From: Ottelia alismoides
Lineage: Eukaryota > Streptophyta > Magnoliopsida > Alismatales > Hydrocharitaceae
Assembly (NCBI GenBank): GCA_037367405.1
Contig: JAZKJV010010614.1
Span: forward strand, 411,294 to 475,293
Direction of reading: 5' to 3'
DNA length: 64,000 bases
Part shown: positions 1 to 11,299 of the stretch, one piece after another
How the letters are laid out: each line of letters opens with the position of its first letter
How positions within the stretch are numbered: position 1 is the stretch's first letter
Position numbers and translations under genes: made by a program
Notes under the pieces: generated by a model
Seen by the model: only the letters and a program-made list of their open reading frames with translations
Told to the model about the DNA's origin: nothing
Databases searched by the model: none

Positions 1-1864
1 TTGGACTATAGTTTTCAAAATCCTTGTGAAAATGATTCTCAAATAAGTCTGAGGAGTCCGCACAAAAATCTCTCATTTGTAAATAATGAATAAGCCCAAA
101 CAAAGCCTATAAGAAACAAAACCATATTGTACATCAAATACAATCTTTCTTCTTTTGTACATACTGATTAATAAATCAGATACCTATTCAGTATGATTTG
201 AAAATTAGTGTGACCAGTTTTGAAAAATCTGATGTGAAATGATTTCAAATGTGTGAAAATATTTTGATTGCAAAACTTTTCTTTGTGTGAAAGAAAGGAT
301 TTGAGAAATCTATGTGCAAATGTTTTGGAAAAATGTTTGTCAAAACTATTGTGAAAATTGTATATATAGTGTGAAAAATCTTTGCAAAAATAGTTTTCAA
401 ACGTGTGTAAATGATTGCGAAAATTATTGTGTACTATAGTTTGCAAAATTATTTTCAAAAACTAATAAAACACTACTACAAATACTTGTAAATCATAAAT
501 AAGACACATACAATTCTTTCTGTGCAGTTCTAAATAAACTACTTCATTCAAACCTGTAAAGTTTTTAGAAATGCATACATTTTGTAGATAAAGCGGCACG
601 CCCGTGTAAATAATTGTATATACTTTTTGTATGTGTCCAGTTCTTAGTTTATTTGCAAAAATTCTTGGTGTAAAAACATTCTTTGATTCTTTCAAACTCT
701 TTGTGAAAAATTTGCATCATTCATTGTGCATAGCATAAGCATACCATTCATATTCTTTTTGAGTGAGCTTGATGATTGAATCAGTCTAATAAAGTCTCAA
801 ATTGGAGCTCGGTTGGACCTTACCGCACCTAACTGCACTGGAACCTTATGGGAACTAGGTTTAAGGTACTTCAGGTCTACTCAGACTTAATTCTTTGAGA
901 AATCAGGGTTGGGTTCAAGTCACCTCAGTGGACTAACTAGAACTTTTCGAGACACACGTATGACTCTTGCCGACCGTGACCTAACTTGGACATTTGCACC
1001 TTTCACTTGGCTCAACTCAGTTGGAGTGGTGAGGGGGTTGGATTTGCCAGTCTGAGACGCACACGGGTGGAAACATTCGTCCTCGTCTAGGGAGGGAAGT
1101 GCACCCCAACCTGGTCCAATAGCCATGAGGTCTAAAGACGGGAGATTGTGGGTTGCGATAAAGCTTCAAAAGAGGGATAGTCTACTGGCTCAAGAGGAAA
1201 AACTCCTTATGTAAATGCTGCGGTGAATAATATGTGAAAAAAAATGGTCAGGCCTGTACAAAAATAAAATGCCTGCGAAGTATGTACATATGTTGTAAAG
1301 TCAATAAGCAAGCTTGAGCTCCAAAGTCAAATATGTGAGCCTGCAGCTGGATGACTTGACTACACTGGTCTTGCATCCCAGGATAGGTAGCTACACTGGC
1401 TACCGTCCATTCTTCTCTTCTCCCCCTCCTCTTGAGCTGGTTGCCACTTGAACTTAGAAGGGAATACCCTGCTCCTCGAGGAAAGAGCTGTTGGATTGGG
1501 GAATCATTGGGTTGTCATTCTGGAGAAGTCAGTTCTCTTATCATTTCAGTTGGGGAGAGCCACTATCACTTACACCGTACAAGTCAGCTTCATAGTTATA
1601 AGGGTTTGCGTATGATGTAGACTAGTTCTGACCCGGCTATTGCGGTGGGTTGAACCGAGTCCTGTGACTATCGAAGGTTGTTGTATTTTAGAGCTGGTTC
1701 CCGACTAGGTTCCACACACATTCACACCCAAGGTCTGACAGGAGCTCCAAATTCAGATTTTGTAAGGACATGCATTGCACTGAAAGCACCCCTATTCACT
1801 CTATCTTTCTTTCATTTTCCTTTTTCTTTTCTTTATTCTTTTTGCACTCATTGCATAAGTGTTT
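1..1864 (+). mobile_element. Element C: 3' untranslated tail of an Athila/Tat-type element
   Basis: This is the end of the internal region of a plus-strand element whose body lies outside the window. It holds no convincing coding frame. It matches, in reverse orientation, the 3' UTR of element B (about 55403-57300), and in islands that of element A (43956-45390). The best islands are around 970-1210 (matching 56090-56300) and 1330-1620 (matching 55660-55960). It ends at a polypurine tract and LTR start at 1884-1897. The assignment rests on this homology and order; the coding part of the element is not visible. Confidence 0.75.
181..460 (+). repeat. Degenerate short repeats rich in GTGAAAAT and TTTGCAAA
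   Basis: Variants of GTGAAAATNTTTGCAAA recur every 20-40 bases. The complementary text (TTTTTCAAACATTTT variants) is in element B at about 56890-57210, the same place relative to the 3' LTR. It is therefore an inherited low-complexity part of the 3' UTR and not a gene; reverse-strand open frames here are phenylalanine-rich artefacts. Confidence 0.5.
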
Positions 1865-1896
1865 GCTAGGGACTAGCAAAGGCAAGTATAGGGGGG
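1865..1896 (+). promoter_or_regulatory. Stem-loop plus polypurine tract of element C
   Basis: GCTAG-GGA-CTAGC at 1865-1877 forms a small stem-loop, followed by AAGTATAGGGGGG at 1884-1896 directly before the LTR. A polypurine tract primes plus-strand DNA synthesis in LTR retroelements. Element A has a different stem (GCTCGC/GCGAGC) at the equivalent position, so the pairing is kept while the bases change. Confidence 0.75.
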
Positions 1897-3263
1897 TGAT
1901 GAATCTCCATTTCATCACCTTTATTCTATCATTTTGGCCTCAAAAACCCCAGCAAATGCATGTAAATAGCATCACATTGTACATAATAGCATTCATGATT
2001 CATTGTATTAATTCCACATTAAATAAGGTTTTAATGCCAAAATTATAGAATAAAGAGGAGAAAAGAAAAAGGAATAAAATATTGTAAATATTTTATGACC
2101 CAAACCCCAAGACCAAGGCCAGCATGGTATTGGTCGACAAGGAATAAAGTAGGGGGAGATAAGGGCTAGTGTACAATAAATACCTCATTTATTCATGCAT
2201 CTATTTATGCATTTTTGACACCTATTTTGTACATACTTATTTATTCATCAAATAAAAAAACTTTGTACATGAAAGTTGGAGATAATAATGTAAATAAAAT
2301 TACAAAATTGAGTTTGTGTAAAAATAACACGCAGTGTACATTTTATACACAGAATAAAAAGCCAAAATCTCAACTTCACAGATCCATATCATGCAAATAA
2401 AAACTTCAAATCACCCAAACTCACCTTTAATTGTATATAGCATTCCAAGAACTATTTTATAAAATTGGTTTCATAATTTTTGGAGTCCATATGCAGAAGT
2501 TAGGTTTTTGGCCCTCCTTGTATATAGGACTGATTAAAATATTCATTTTATTAAATATTCATTATTTGTATAAATTCATATTTTTAGAATTTTGTAAATA
2601 ATGTATATAATGCATACATATATTAAAAGTAAAAGAAAACCAAAATAATTTGTAAAATAAAATAAGTCTACAAATTCATAGACAAAATACCTATGCTATA
2701 TACCTATATATAAATAAAAAGGATTTTATTCCTTGGTTCTTTTATTCTTTTATATTTTTATAATAATGTATACATTATACATAACTCATTAAAAATGTAA
2801 ATCCAAAATAAAAATCAAGAAAATACATTAAATAAATTAAGAATACAAAATACATAGGTAAAATATCTATAAGGATACCTACATAAACCTATACCTATTT
2901 ATTTAAAATTATAAATAAACTCCTAAAAATTAAATAAAAATACCTTTATACCCACAAAAATAAACTATAAATTTATAAAATAAGCCAATAAAATAATAAA
3001 AGAAAATAAACAAATTAAAAATAAAATACACAAAAATACATGTAAATACATACATATACACATTATTCAAATAAAACTATAATAAAACACCTCGAAAAAT
3101 TCAATAAAAATCATTAATAAATACTAGATGAGATAATACACATTTTTCATTTTATAAGAAAAAATTAATAAAATCATTTAAGGTGTCAAATAAATCAATT
3201 TCCAATTAGATTTTCTGTTTTGTCTTGTAGCAGCTGACGTGGCCCAATGAGGCGCCGGCCTTC

Positions 3264-3494
3264 GTTGAGCCCCTGGTCAACTGTCCCATCCCTTGCCTGG
3301 CGCCTCTGAACTATCAAATCCCCAATTTTCCTCCATTTTTCGCGGCCATCCCTTCCATCATCCAGGCTCGCTTCCTTCACAAGATTTGTCCTCTGATCAT
3401 CCATGATGCCCGCCAAAATCATAGATCAACGAGATATTCATTGGATCAGTCAATAATCGTCGGGTAATAAGGCCCCTTGCCAATGTTTATAAAT
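3264..3494 (+). promoter_or_regulatory. LTR promoter of C: TTGACC dyad and TATA box
   Basis: GTTGAGCC-CCT-GGTCAAC at 3264-3281 is a slightly decayed inverted repeat of the W-box core TTGACC. TATAAAT at 3488-3494 lies about 210 bases downstream and precedes a pyrimidine-rich stretch. D has the same order and spacing (16035-16052, TATA at 16254). Promoter function is inferred from position and motif only. Confidence 0.5.
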
Positions 3495-4624
3495 AAGTAG
3501 CTCCGTCTCCTTCCTCGAATTTGGCCATTTTCATTCCACCCAAATGCCTTGATCTTGTTCCTGGACCATTCCTCGTGACAGGGGGAGTGACCCAGCGCCT
3601 CGACTCGGCTGGAGGAAGGAGAATTTTGACGCGGCGGAGCTTCGGCGTCCGCCCTGCTCTCTGGAGGCCCCCAGGTATAAGAGTTGCTCTTTTATGCATT
3701 TTTAGTTAGCTTTTAATGTTAGCTTTTCATTCCAGTAGTTAGATTAGTTGTTAGTTAATCCCCTTAGCGTAAGAATCAAAATTCGAAGTTCGCCGGAGCT
3801 CCGCTCCGGTGAGTTCTTCACCGTGAACCCTACTGTCTCCGACAGCCCCGAGCATCCCATTTCAAACCTCAACGCCTTCTCCATCTATCGCACCCATTTG
3901 TTCAACCCAGGACCATAGGTCTTGGCGAATCGGGGCTCCTCCTCCGCCATTCGCCGGAGCCCCTCCGCCTACCTTCATCTTGCATCGCAGCTTCAAAACC
4001 CCGGGTCGAGGAGATAGCTCTCTCGCCCGCGGTTCTTCCTGTGCAGGTACATCGAGGACTAGAGTCCATCTGGGCTTGCATTGAACCAGGAAGAGGTGCC
4101 TGGGGGTCCTCGGCTTCATCGACCTCGACCCAGCGACTCGGACCCCCAGGAGCCATGAGATCACCATCAGTCGATGCGGGACGCCTTCAGCTACGTGTAG
4201 ATCACCTCAGACGCACCGGGGAGCCCTGGAGGAGCCCGAGCTTCTCGATCGAAGCTCGCCAGGCGCGAGCTTCTTCCCTGTTCTTCTAGGGAGCTTCAGC
4301 ACCGTCGGATCAGGAGGCGAGGCCCAGATCGAAGGAGAGCCGTCCGATGAAGCCACGTGCCAACCGTCAGATCAGCCCGGATCGTCTAATCCAGACCCTT
4401 CATCGTCGAACCGGTACCCACCGTCGGATGCTTGACGCGTGGATAAGTGGCGCCTCCAGCGCCGTTGGATGACATGCCTTATTTAGGGGTAAATTTCACA
4501 TCTAGCCCCCGCCTTTTTGTATTTATAGTTTAATACCTAAAATAAAAAGTCAAGTTGTAAATAAATTGTATAATTTGCAGTTGCACCCCCTGATGTTTTT
4601 ATATTTACACTTTAGTCCCTTCGC

Positions 4625-4651
4625 GCCTCACGTGCAGCACCCACGTGAGGC
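4625..4651. repeat. G-box inverted repeat in C LTR
   Basis: GCCTCACGTG and CACGTGAGGC are perfect 10-base arms around a 7-base centre. Each arm contains CACGTG. The same dyad is in B at 52943-52969 and 62603-62629 (decayed) and in D near 17452-17476 (decayed). It lies downstream of the TATA box, so it may act as RNA as well as DNA. Confidence 0.65.
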
Positions 4652-5470
4652 ACGTGAAATTTGCATTTAAACCCCGCCGGGTTTCTGTAATTATAAAATG
4701 GTCCTGAAAATAAAAGTTAACGTGTATTTTTATTGTGTTGTTTGCATGTATGCCCCTGTGAACTATTTTATTTGCAAAAACACCCCGGCCAGGCCATTTA
4801 TTTTTGAATGATTTGTCTATTTATTTTGTGCTCCACATTAAATCGAAAAATCTTACAAAAATAGACTTAAGCTTCTGTTTGGTTGTGCTTGAACGCTATA
4901 TTTTTAGTTTTTTCATTTTTTTGCCTTTTTTGCATTTATTAAAATTCAAAAATATGTCTTTTATTCACTGTCTAACTTATAAAATTCCAAAAAAAATATG
5001 AAAATGCCTCGAAAAATTCCAAAAAAATTCCCTATGGTGTATTTCGACTTAATTTAGTGTCAATCCAAAAATCCCTAAAAATATAAAAAGGAAAACCTTA
5101 AAAATCCACAAATACCCAAAAACTTCAAAAAAATAAAAAAACTCAAGGAAAAATCAGAAAAAGATGAACTCAGTCCCCAATTCTGCTATATTTTATTATC
5201 TTCATTAGAAAAATGGTGTGGAAAATTTTTGAGGCTGATTGCTATTTTTAATGTCTATTTTTATGACAGCCAGACCCTATTCCACTATTTGCTCCTATTT
5301 TGTTGTTTAAAAATACTAAAAATGTTTTCAAAAATGCCCAAAATTCACAAAAACAGTAAAAAATCATGAAAATCCCAAAAAGACCTTATTCCTGAATTTT
5401 TGACTATTTTTGAGTATTTTTGTAAATATTATAGTACCCCTTTATGTATACATATGTATTTCCAAAAAAA

Positions 5471-5760
5471 AAGAAAAAAATAGTATATATATATATATCT
5501 AATTATTTGTATTTATATATCTATGTATTAACTCTAATATAAAAAATATTATATAATATTTTATCATACTTATATATACCTATATCTATTATATGTATCA
5601 CAAGCTAAGATATTACTCCTCTATGGGTATATATATATTTTTATATTTTATATAGATATATATATATATATTACCTAATTATATTATTGAAAATAAAAAA
5701 AATAAATAAAAAAATAAATATAATAAAATATATAAAAAAATACAATAAATTAAAAACCCA
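5471..5760. repeat. A/T simple-sequence tract with (TA)n runs
   Basis: This is low-complexity sequence with (TA)n runs near 5484-5498 and 5651-5671 in the 3' part of the C LTR. D has a similar AT-rich stretch at about 18240-18380. There is no coding content. Confidence 0.8.
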
Positions 5761-6027
5761 CTTCACACAAGGATGACTCTGAGGTACATGTAGGCTATGG
5801 TATTTTGTATTGCTCTCTGTGGTTCGACCTCTACATGATTGTCACTGTACATTTTATGGTAGAGTAAATAAAGATTAATTCACATTTCTTTTTGAGCTTG
5901 ATTGTTTTATTCTTTGGTTGTGGGTTAATTGCTGATCAACCCGGGTGTTTTGTGAGTGGTCGCCTCAGCGACACTTTTCATATTATTTATGGTGACCCTC
6001 GCAAAATATCTTGGTTATCACTCTCCA

Positions 6028-8792
6028 ACTGAAAATATGAAGTCTATTTATCTAATAGAGATTGTTGTAACAATTGCATCAACATCCATGTGGATAACTA
6101 TTAAATATTAAGGTCAAATTTCTCTAATTTTCTAAAATATATGCAACCAATTGCAAGTGTTACTAGAAAAAGGAGATACAATTATTAGACTTTTAATCTT
6201 ATCCAATAAGAAAACCAATTTCAATGATTAAATGTAGATTATTCCGATGCACTATCCGAGTCCTTCTCTAAGGATCCTAGGTAGACTTGATAGTCATACT
6301 ATCAACACATCAGCTCATTGCAGTATTGGCATTTATCCGACCTTAGGATGTCATATGCGTGTGGAAACCATAGAAGTACAATCAACTCTTTGACTTTCCT
6401 TCTAACTTAGGTCCGACCCATGCTTCCACTACGCTCCTTTCATCTCTAAACAACCATTGCTTAAGACAAAGGATCTCTTATGTTGAATTCAAAAGATTCA
6501 ATATAAGAGTAATTCAACATTTATACATGCTTCATTTAATTCATACAATATGAATATTATGAAACTTCATGAAGGACTAGAGTATAGATAATAGGATGAT
6601 GATACTCATCATATCTACATACATCTTAACTCTTAAAGACTTAGGTTCAAGTAGGTAATCAAACATTTTGAATACATCATCTCTTACAAAGCTACCATTC
6701 TGCATGATGCAGTGAATCATGTCATTCATTATTAAATGTTGAGAGCATATATGTATGTTAGAAACATCTTGTTAGATTTTATAAGGATTATTTGACAATA
6801 ACGATCATCATCGACATGTCACTTCCAAAGTACATTCGATGAGAGATCAAGACTATTTAGACATACTAACCCTAGGGTTGTAGTCTTATTGTCTATTTAA
6901 TTGTCATTCCTCATTATTATGAGGAAACTTGCACATTGCAACCACATACAATATGTGTCCAACTGCAAGTACAATATTTTGATCATAGATCCAATCCAAG
7001 ATATTTTACTGGTTATTATTGAGTATAGTATTGAGTGGGTTTAATGAAGGATTATCTGAAATAAGAAATTTGCATAAATATATATATAAATATATATATA
7101 TACACACACATTTTACTTTGATTTAGGAATTTTTATATCAAAGTTGCCTTGCCTTGTCAACACTGAAAGTTCATTCCCTTAATCACTTTCAATGTAAGAG
7201 ATATACTTACCATTATATTTCAAGCAAGATCTGGGATCTCCTTTCTTATCTTTGTCACATCCCAATAATATGAGAACCTGTAACTCAGATAAAAAGAAGC
7301 GGGAACACATTCCGCCTTGCAATACCAACTTGCATCTCCCAATTCAGTCTTCAACACTCGAGCCCACCACCCCTAAGGTGATGTTGACCCGTCATTAATT
7401 GAACCAACCCTAAACAGGAATACAACTCGCTATGCGCAATCCAATATCATATCACCCCAATAATATGAGGACCCGATATTGGGGTCACTACGCATACGTC
7501 CTTACTCTTTCGAGAAGCAAAAAGCCCGATCCAAATGGATTGTATGCAAGAGCTGTCACTTCGGACAAGCATCTCCTAGATACAATATCTGGTGACGGAA
7601 CCCTTTGCCTTTATGGGAGACCATGGATGTCACTTATGTGATCCTCCACCTCTTATTCAAATTTCAATTAATTATCATGAATCATATTCATATAATTAAT
7701 TCTTCCAAAGGAAATACACATCTATTCATAATAGAGTGTTTTTAATTGGATATAATTAATTTAATCATATTAAATCAATTATCAATTTAATTTAATCAAC
7801 AAACTTGATTTTTACTTGAATATATGGTATTATCTCAAAGTACGTATTAATTCGAATTTTAATAATAAAAAAATACACCATGATTTCTCCAGCATTATCG
7901 AGTCCCTACCCGCTGTCAGGGCCAGTACCGACAGGAGTAGGACAGACCGCACAGATGCAACCTGCTACCCCAATACTCCCCGACTAAACACCATATCCAC
8001 CATAGGAAAGGATAATACCAAATCGATCATTGTGTATTTGAGATGTTCATAGGTTCTTCAACCGAAATTATACAATATAGTAATAATCAAAACCATTTTG
8101 ATTATAAGGAAATTTGCTAGACAAATTCCCAAACCTATTCAAGTAACATGTTTGTTGAAAGTGTATCAAGTAACTAATTGGTGATCTAGATCAAATATAA
8201 TCATTTATTGGTTGAGACAATGTCATTTAAGGGAATAATTATCATTCAAATATTTCCCAAATATTATCCATACATATTCCAGGGAAATTAACCATTAATT
8301 TCACAAGTTTCTTAAATGACTATCACAAGGTTCATGATTAGGATTGCAATTTGCAGCAGTGACCCTCACTTACTAAAATTAGCATATCTTATTCATTTTA
8401 AATCCAAATTATGCAAAATCAGTTTCTAAAGTTTGCTAATTTGATTTAAAACAGAACTCAAGTGATAATTACGCATTTCTAGACATGTTAAAATAGTAAC
8501 CAACTCCTTAATTACGTTATGATTCGCCATCCCCGAAACAGTGGATAAGGTTCATTAAAATGATCATATCTTGAGTTATCACATTCCAAATTACGCAAAC
8601 TCAAATCCTACCGTTTCCTTAATTAATAGGAAAACATTATCCAATTTAAAATTTCGTGTTTAAATGTTTTAAACAGGGCCGAAATTTAACACAAAATAGG
8701 GCTGCAAAAATTGAAATGCGATAAAACTTTCACGAACCCTAACAAGCCCAAATCTTCTAAGGTTCATGGATCGAATCCAAATCCTCCAACCT
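6028..8792. other. Non-coding block left of the G1 LTR, probably its internal region
   Basis: No convincing gene is present. The right part (about 8040-8792) lies just downstream, on the minus strand, of a tRNA-iMet-type PBS and so should be the leader of the G1 element. A richer-GC part at 7255-7640 repeats the motif CCAATAATATGAG (about 7264 and 7453). Short palindromes such as ATGAAT-CAT-ATTCAT near 7678 resemble those in the G LTRs, so some of this may be a third, older LTR copy. I see no gag or pol remnant, which would fit a large non-autonomous element. The assignment is tentative. Confidence 0.35.
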
Positions 8793-8805
8793 GGCTCTAA
8801 TACCA
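8793..8805 (-). promoter_or_regulatory. Primer-binding site, tRNA-iMet type
   Basis: The minus strand reads TGGTATTAGAGCC, one mismatch from the plant PBS TGGTATCAGAGCC that pairs with initiator tRNA-Met. Two bases separate it from the LTR end (reading TCCTTCA on the minus strand). It fixes both the orientation of G1 and the left limit of its LTR. Confidence 0.75.
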
Positions 8806-9292
8806 CTTGAAGGATATAGGAAGATCCATAAGCACATCACGTAAGCGTGAGGATCGCATCGTATGCGATCGGGAGCGATTAGTCACACTACTTGCTCGAT
8901 GCAGCGGAATAATGTGATGAAACCACATGATCCAAGAACCTTTCTCAGATCATTTCATCTAAATCAAAATTAGGTATAAGGTTTACCTCTTGAAGCGTGT
9001 TTGAGATCGGGCCTCTAAACGAAGAGACCTCCTGTCTCAAGTCTGATCCAACGGAGGAGACGTTTGCGAGCTCGTTGATGAGACGCGTCCTTCTCGCAAT
9101 CCATGTTGATGATCCTAGTGATAGATTCCTTATATCGACACACGAGATCCAACATCTTATTCATGAGCGACATGTACCGAAGGAGATGGAGATCCATGAG
9201 TAGATGATCCGACAGCATAACAACGATGCTGCGGCGATGGCGACTCTCTCAAGGGGGACATCCACAATGATAGAGAGAGGCACATGACGTGT

Positions 9293-9315
9293 AGAGAGAG
9301 AGAGAGGGAGAGAGA
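9293..9315. repeat. (GA)n microsatellite
   Basis: This is an almost pure GA dinucleotide run with single interruptions. It lies about 45 bases from a TATA-like stretch of the minus strand and may be part of the G1 LTR promoter or 5' UTR. Confidence 0.85.
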
Positions 9316-9735
9316 ATTTGTTAATCTTGTGTATATGTGAAGAGCAAGGGGTGCCTCTTCTTATACAGGGTTTTGGGATCCATGGATCTCAATCCATGGA
9401 CAACACAAAATCAATGGATGAGATTGATTTGTGTTTCTTTCAATGGCCATGATCTTGGTGGGAAAACACAAAAGTAATTAATTTAATTTAAATAATATAT
9501 ATCGATAATTCAGTATATTTAAATTCAAATTAAATCAATCCTTGGAGATAATTTGTAGATAAACCTCCTCCCCTTAAAAGGGGGACGACCACTCTTCTCA
9601 TGAGATCTCACTATCTCATGAGATCTCATAGTCTCATGATATCTCCAAGATTTACAACAACAATTGTTGTAAATTATTTCACAAAAATAATTCATAATTA
9701 TCTTCTAAACCTTACAATCATGCCATTGGAAAATT

Positions 9736-10106
9736 GTGAATCACATTCACATCCCAAAAGAAAATGTAAATTATATTTTCAATTAATCATCCAATGTGAA
9801 TCCAATTCACATCAATAATTAATCAACATATATAAATCACAATATGCTCTCTCTAATATATTATAAATCACATTTATAATATATCTGATAATATGGATAG
9901 TGTTATCCACATTATTCATATCCATGATAATTAAATCAAATTTAATCTTCTTGGATCTCTATTCTCATGTGCCCAAATAATATGAATCACATTCACATTA
10001 TTCACATCTTTGATAATTAAGTCACATTTGATTATCTCAGATAATTCTCCCAATAATATGAATCAAATTCATATTATTCATGATAATTAAATCACATCTA
10101 ATTATC
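9736..10106. repeat. Array of short palindromes with a three-base centre
   Basis: Inverted repeats follow each other at short spacing: 9736-9750 (GTGAAT/ATTCAC), 9794-9812 (ATGTGAAT/ATTCACAT), 9856-9884 (13-base perfect arms), 9976-10002 (12-base arms, one mismatch), 10052-10078 (12-base perfect arms) and 10082-10106 (8-base arms). Most centre on AAT-NNN-ATT. Equivalents in the opposite LTR are at 12789-12803 and 12817-12835. The AT bias makes weak palindromes likely, but the long perfect arms are not easily explained that way. Confidence 0.7.
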
Positions 10107-11299
10107 AATATCTTAATGCTCGGATACATATATCAATAATGAAATTATCCATGAACTCTTTCAAGGATAATGCGCTTTCTCTGTGGATACTTGGAGATAA
10201 GGACAGGGCGATTGTATTGTTCCATGTATAGTGACTTGGATATTGAGATCACGTCTCAAATCCAGATCTTGCGGACCTCCCATACATGCTTGATTAAATC
10301 AAGACCGCAAATCTAATCTTCTCATTACATATGAATCACATTCAGATCAATGTCCATCAGTTGGACTAAGAGCAGATTACTTCTCTATGAAAGAAGTCAC
10401 TAAAATCCAGACCTGTTTCATCACACCCCCGAAATGGAAGCGTCATGGTTATACAATAGTTTATGATCAAATCACCCTCAGTTATTCCTAATACCTATAC
10501 ATCCTGCATACTGGAAAACCCAGAACAAATCCGAAGTTTTAGATTTCTTTTAGACTGTCTCCTTCAAGATTTTATCATTAAGGTTCTCATTCGATCATTG
10601 GGAGTTGGTATCGATCATATACTTTCCAAAAGTATATATCATACCTAGGTGTTGATCATATACTTTCCAAAAGCATATATCAAACCTTACAAATTCAGTC
10701 AAGCTTCCAAAGCGAGATGAACACGCATGGAATTTAATTCTTCCCAATATCTCATGAGTGAGCTCATGTCTTCCGGTTCAGTAGTCAACATGTATGGTCC
10801 CTTTGAGAGATCGCATTACTCATATCCCTTTGCATGCACACCAGCGTACCGGTGTATAGACCTTGGTTTGGTCATCAACCTATTGGTCTGCTAAATGTAC
10901 ATACTCAGACATATAGTAACACATCTGTCTCCGATCAGAGTATGCGTGCCTATATCGTGACAACATACGACATAGGTCTTTGGTTATCTCGATCTTGTTA
11001 AGTCAACTCTTTGACCTAACTAATCTGACACCTCCGAATCTCTATTCCCATGCAGAGGACCTACATCAAGATGTCGGTCAGATATTAGCCAAATGAGAAA
11101 GGATTGCCATCTCCTACTCAAGATGGAGATCATCTCTTAACAATCATTTGACGGTGCTTGATGAGTCCTCAATCTAACTCTTCAGATATTCATCCAAGCA
11201 CCAGCCTCTATGATTTAATAATTGAATCAACAACTGTATGATCATTAAGATGTCCATGGTACATAACCCTAATTGTACTAAGGGACCTACAAATTAGTT

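Larger units (their letters stand above)
1897..6027 (+). mobile_element. 3' LTR of element C (about 4.1 kb)
   Basis: The LTR starts TGATGAATCTCC right after the polypurine tract and is alignable in islands along its length with the 5' LTR of D (14903-18694) and the LTRs of B. The first 25 bases form an inverted repeat (TGATGAA / TTCATCA). The middle (3200-4490) is GC-rich and holds a TATA box at 3488. The 3' part holds a G-box dyad, long A/T tracts and the conserved GTGGGTTAATTG text near 5924. The right end at CTCTCCA (6021-6027) is placed by alignment to D and may be off by tens of bases. No PBS follows, as expected for a 3' LTR. Open frames inside are spurious. Confidence 0.7.
8808..11295 (-). 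mobile_element. LTR G1 (about 2.5 kb), minus orientation
   Basis: The LTR's 3' end at 8808 is fixed by the adjacent PBS. The other end is set by where similarity to the reversed G2 copy fades (about 11295). It contains a GA microsatellite, an array of short palindromes at 9736-10106 and no coding frame. Matches to G2 include the pair near 8888/13716 (GCAAGTAGT), 10805/11790 and 11103/11483. The superfamily is unknown: a tRNA-iMet PBS is used by Ty1/copia and by several Ty3/gypsy lineages. Confidence 0.6.

Noticed and set aside
1432..1620. 62-residue frame also present in element B (55656-55844)
   Set aside because: There is no ATG (it opens on TTG), differences between copies mostly change amino acids, and element A has the region in another frame. 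Conservation is at the nucleotide level.
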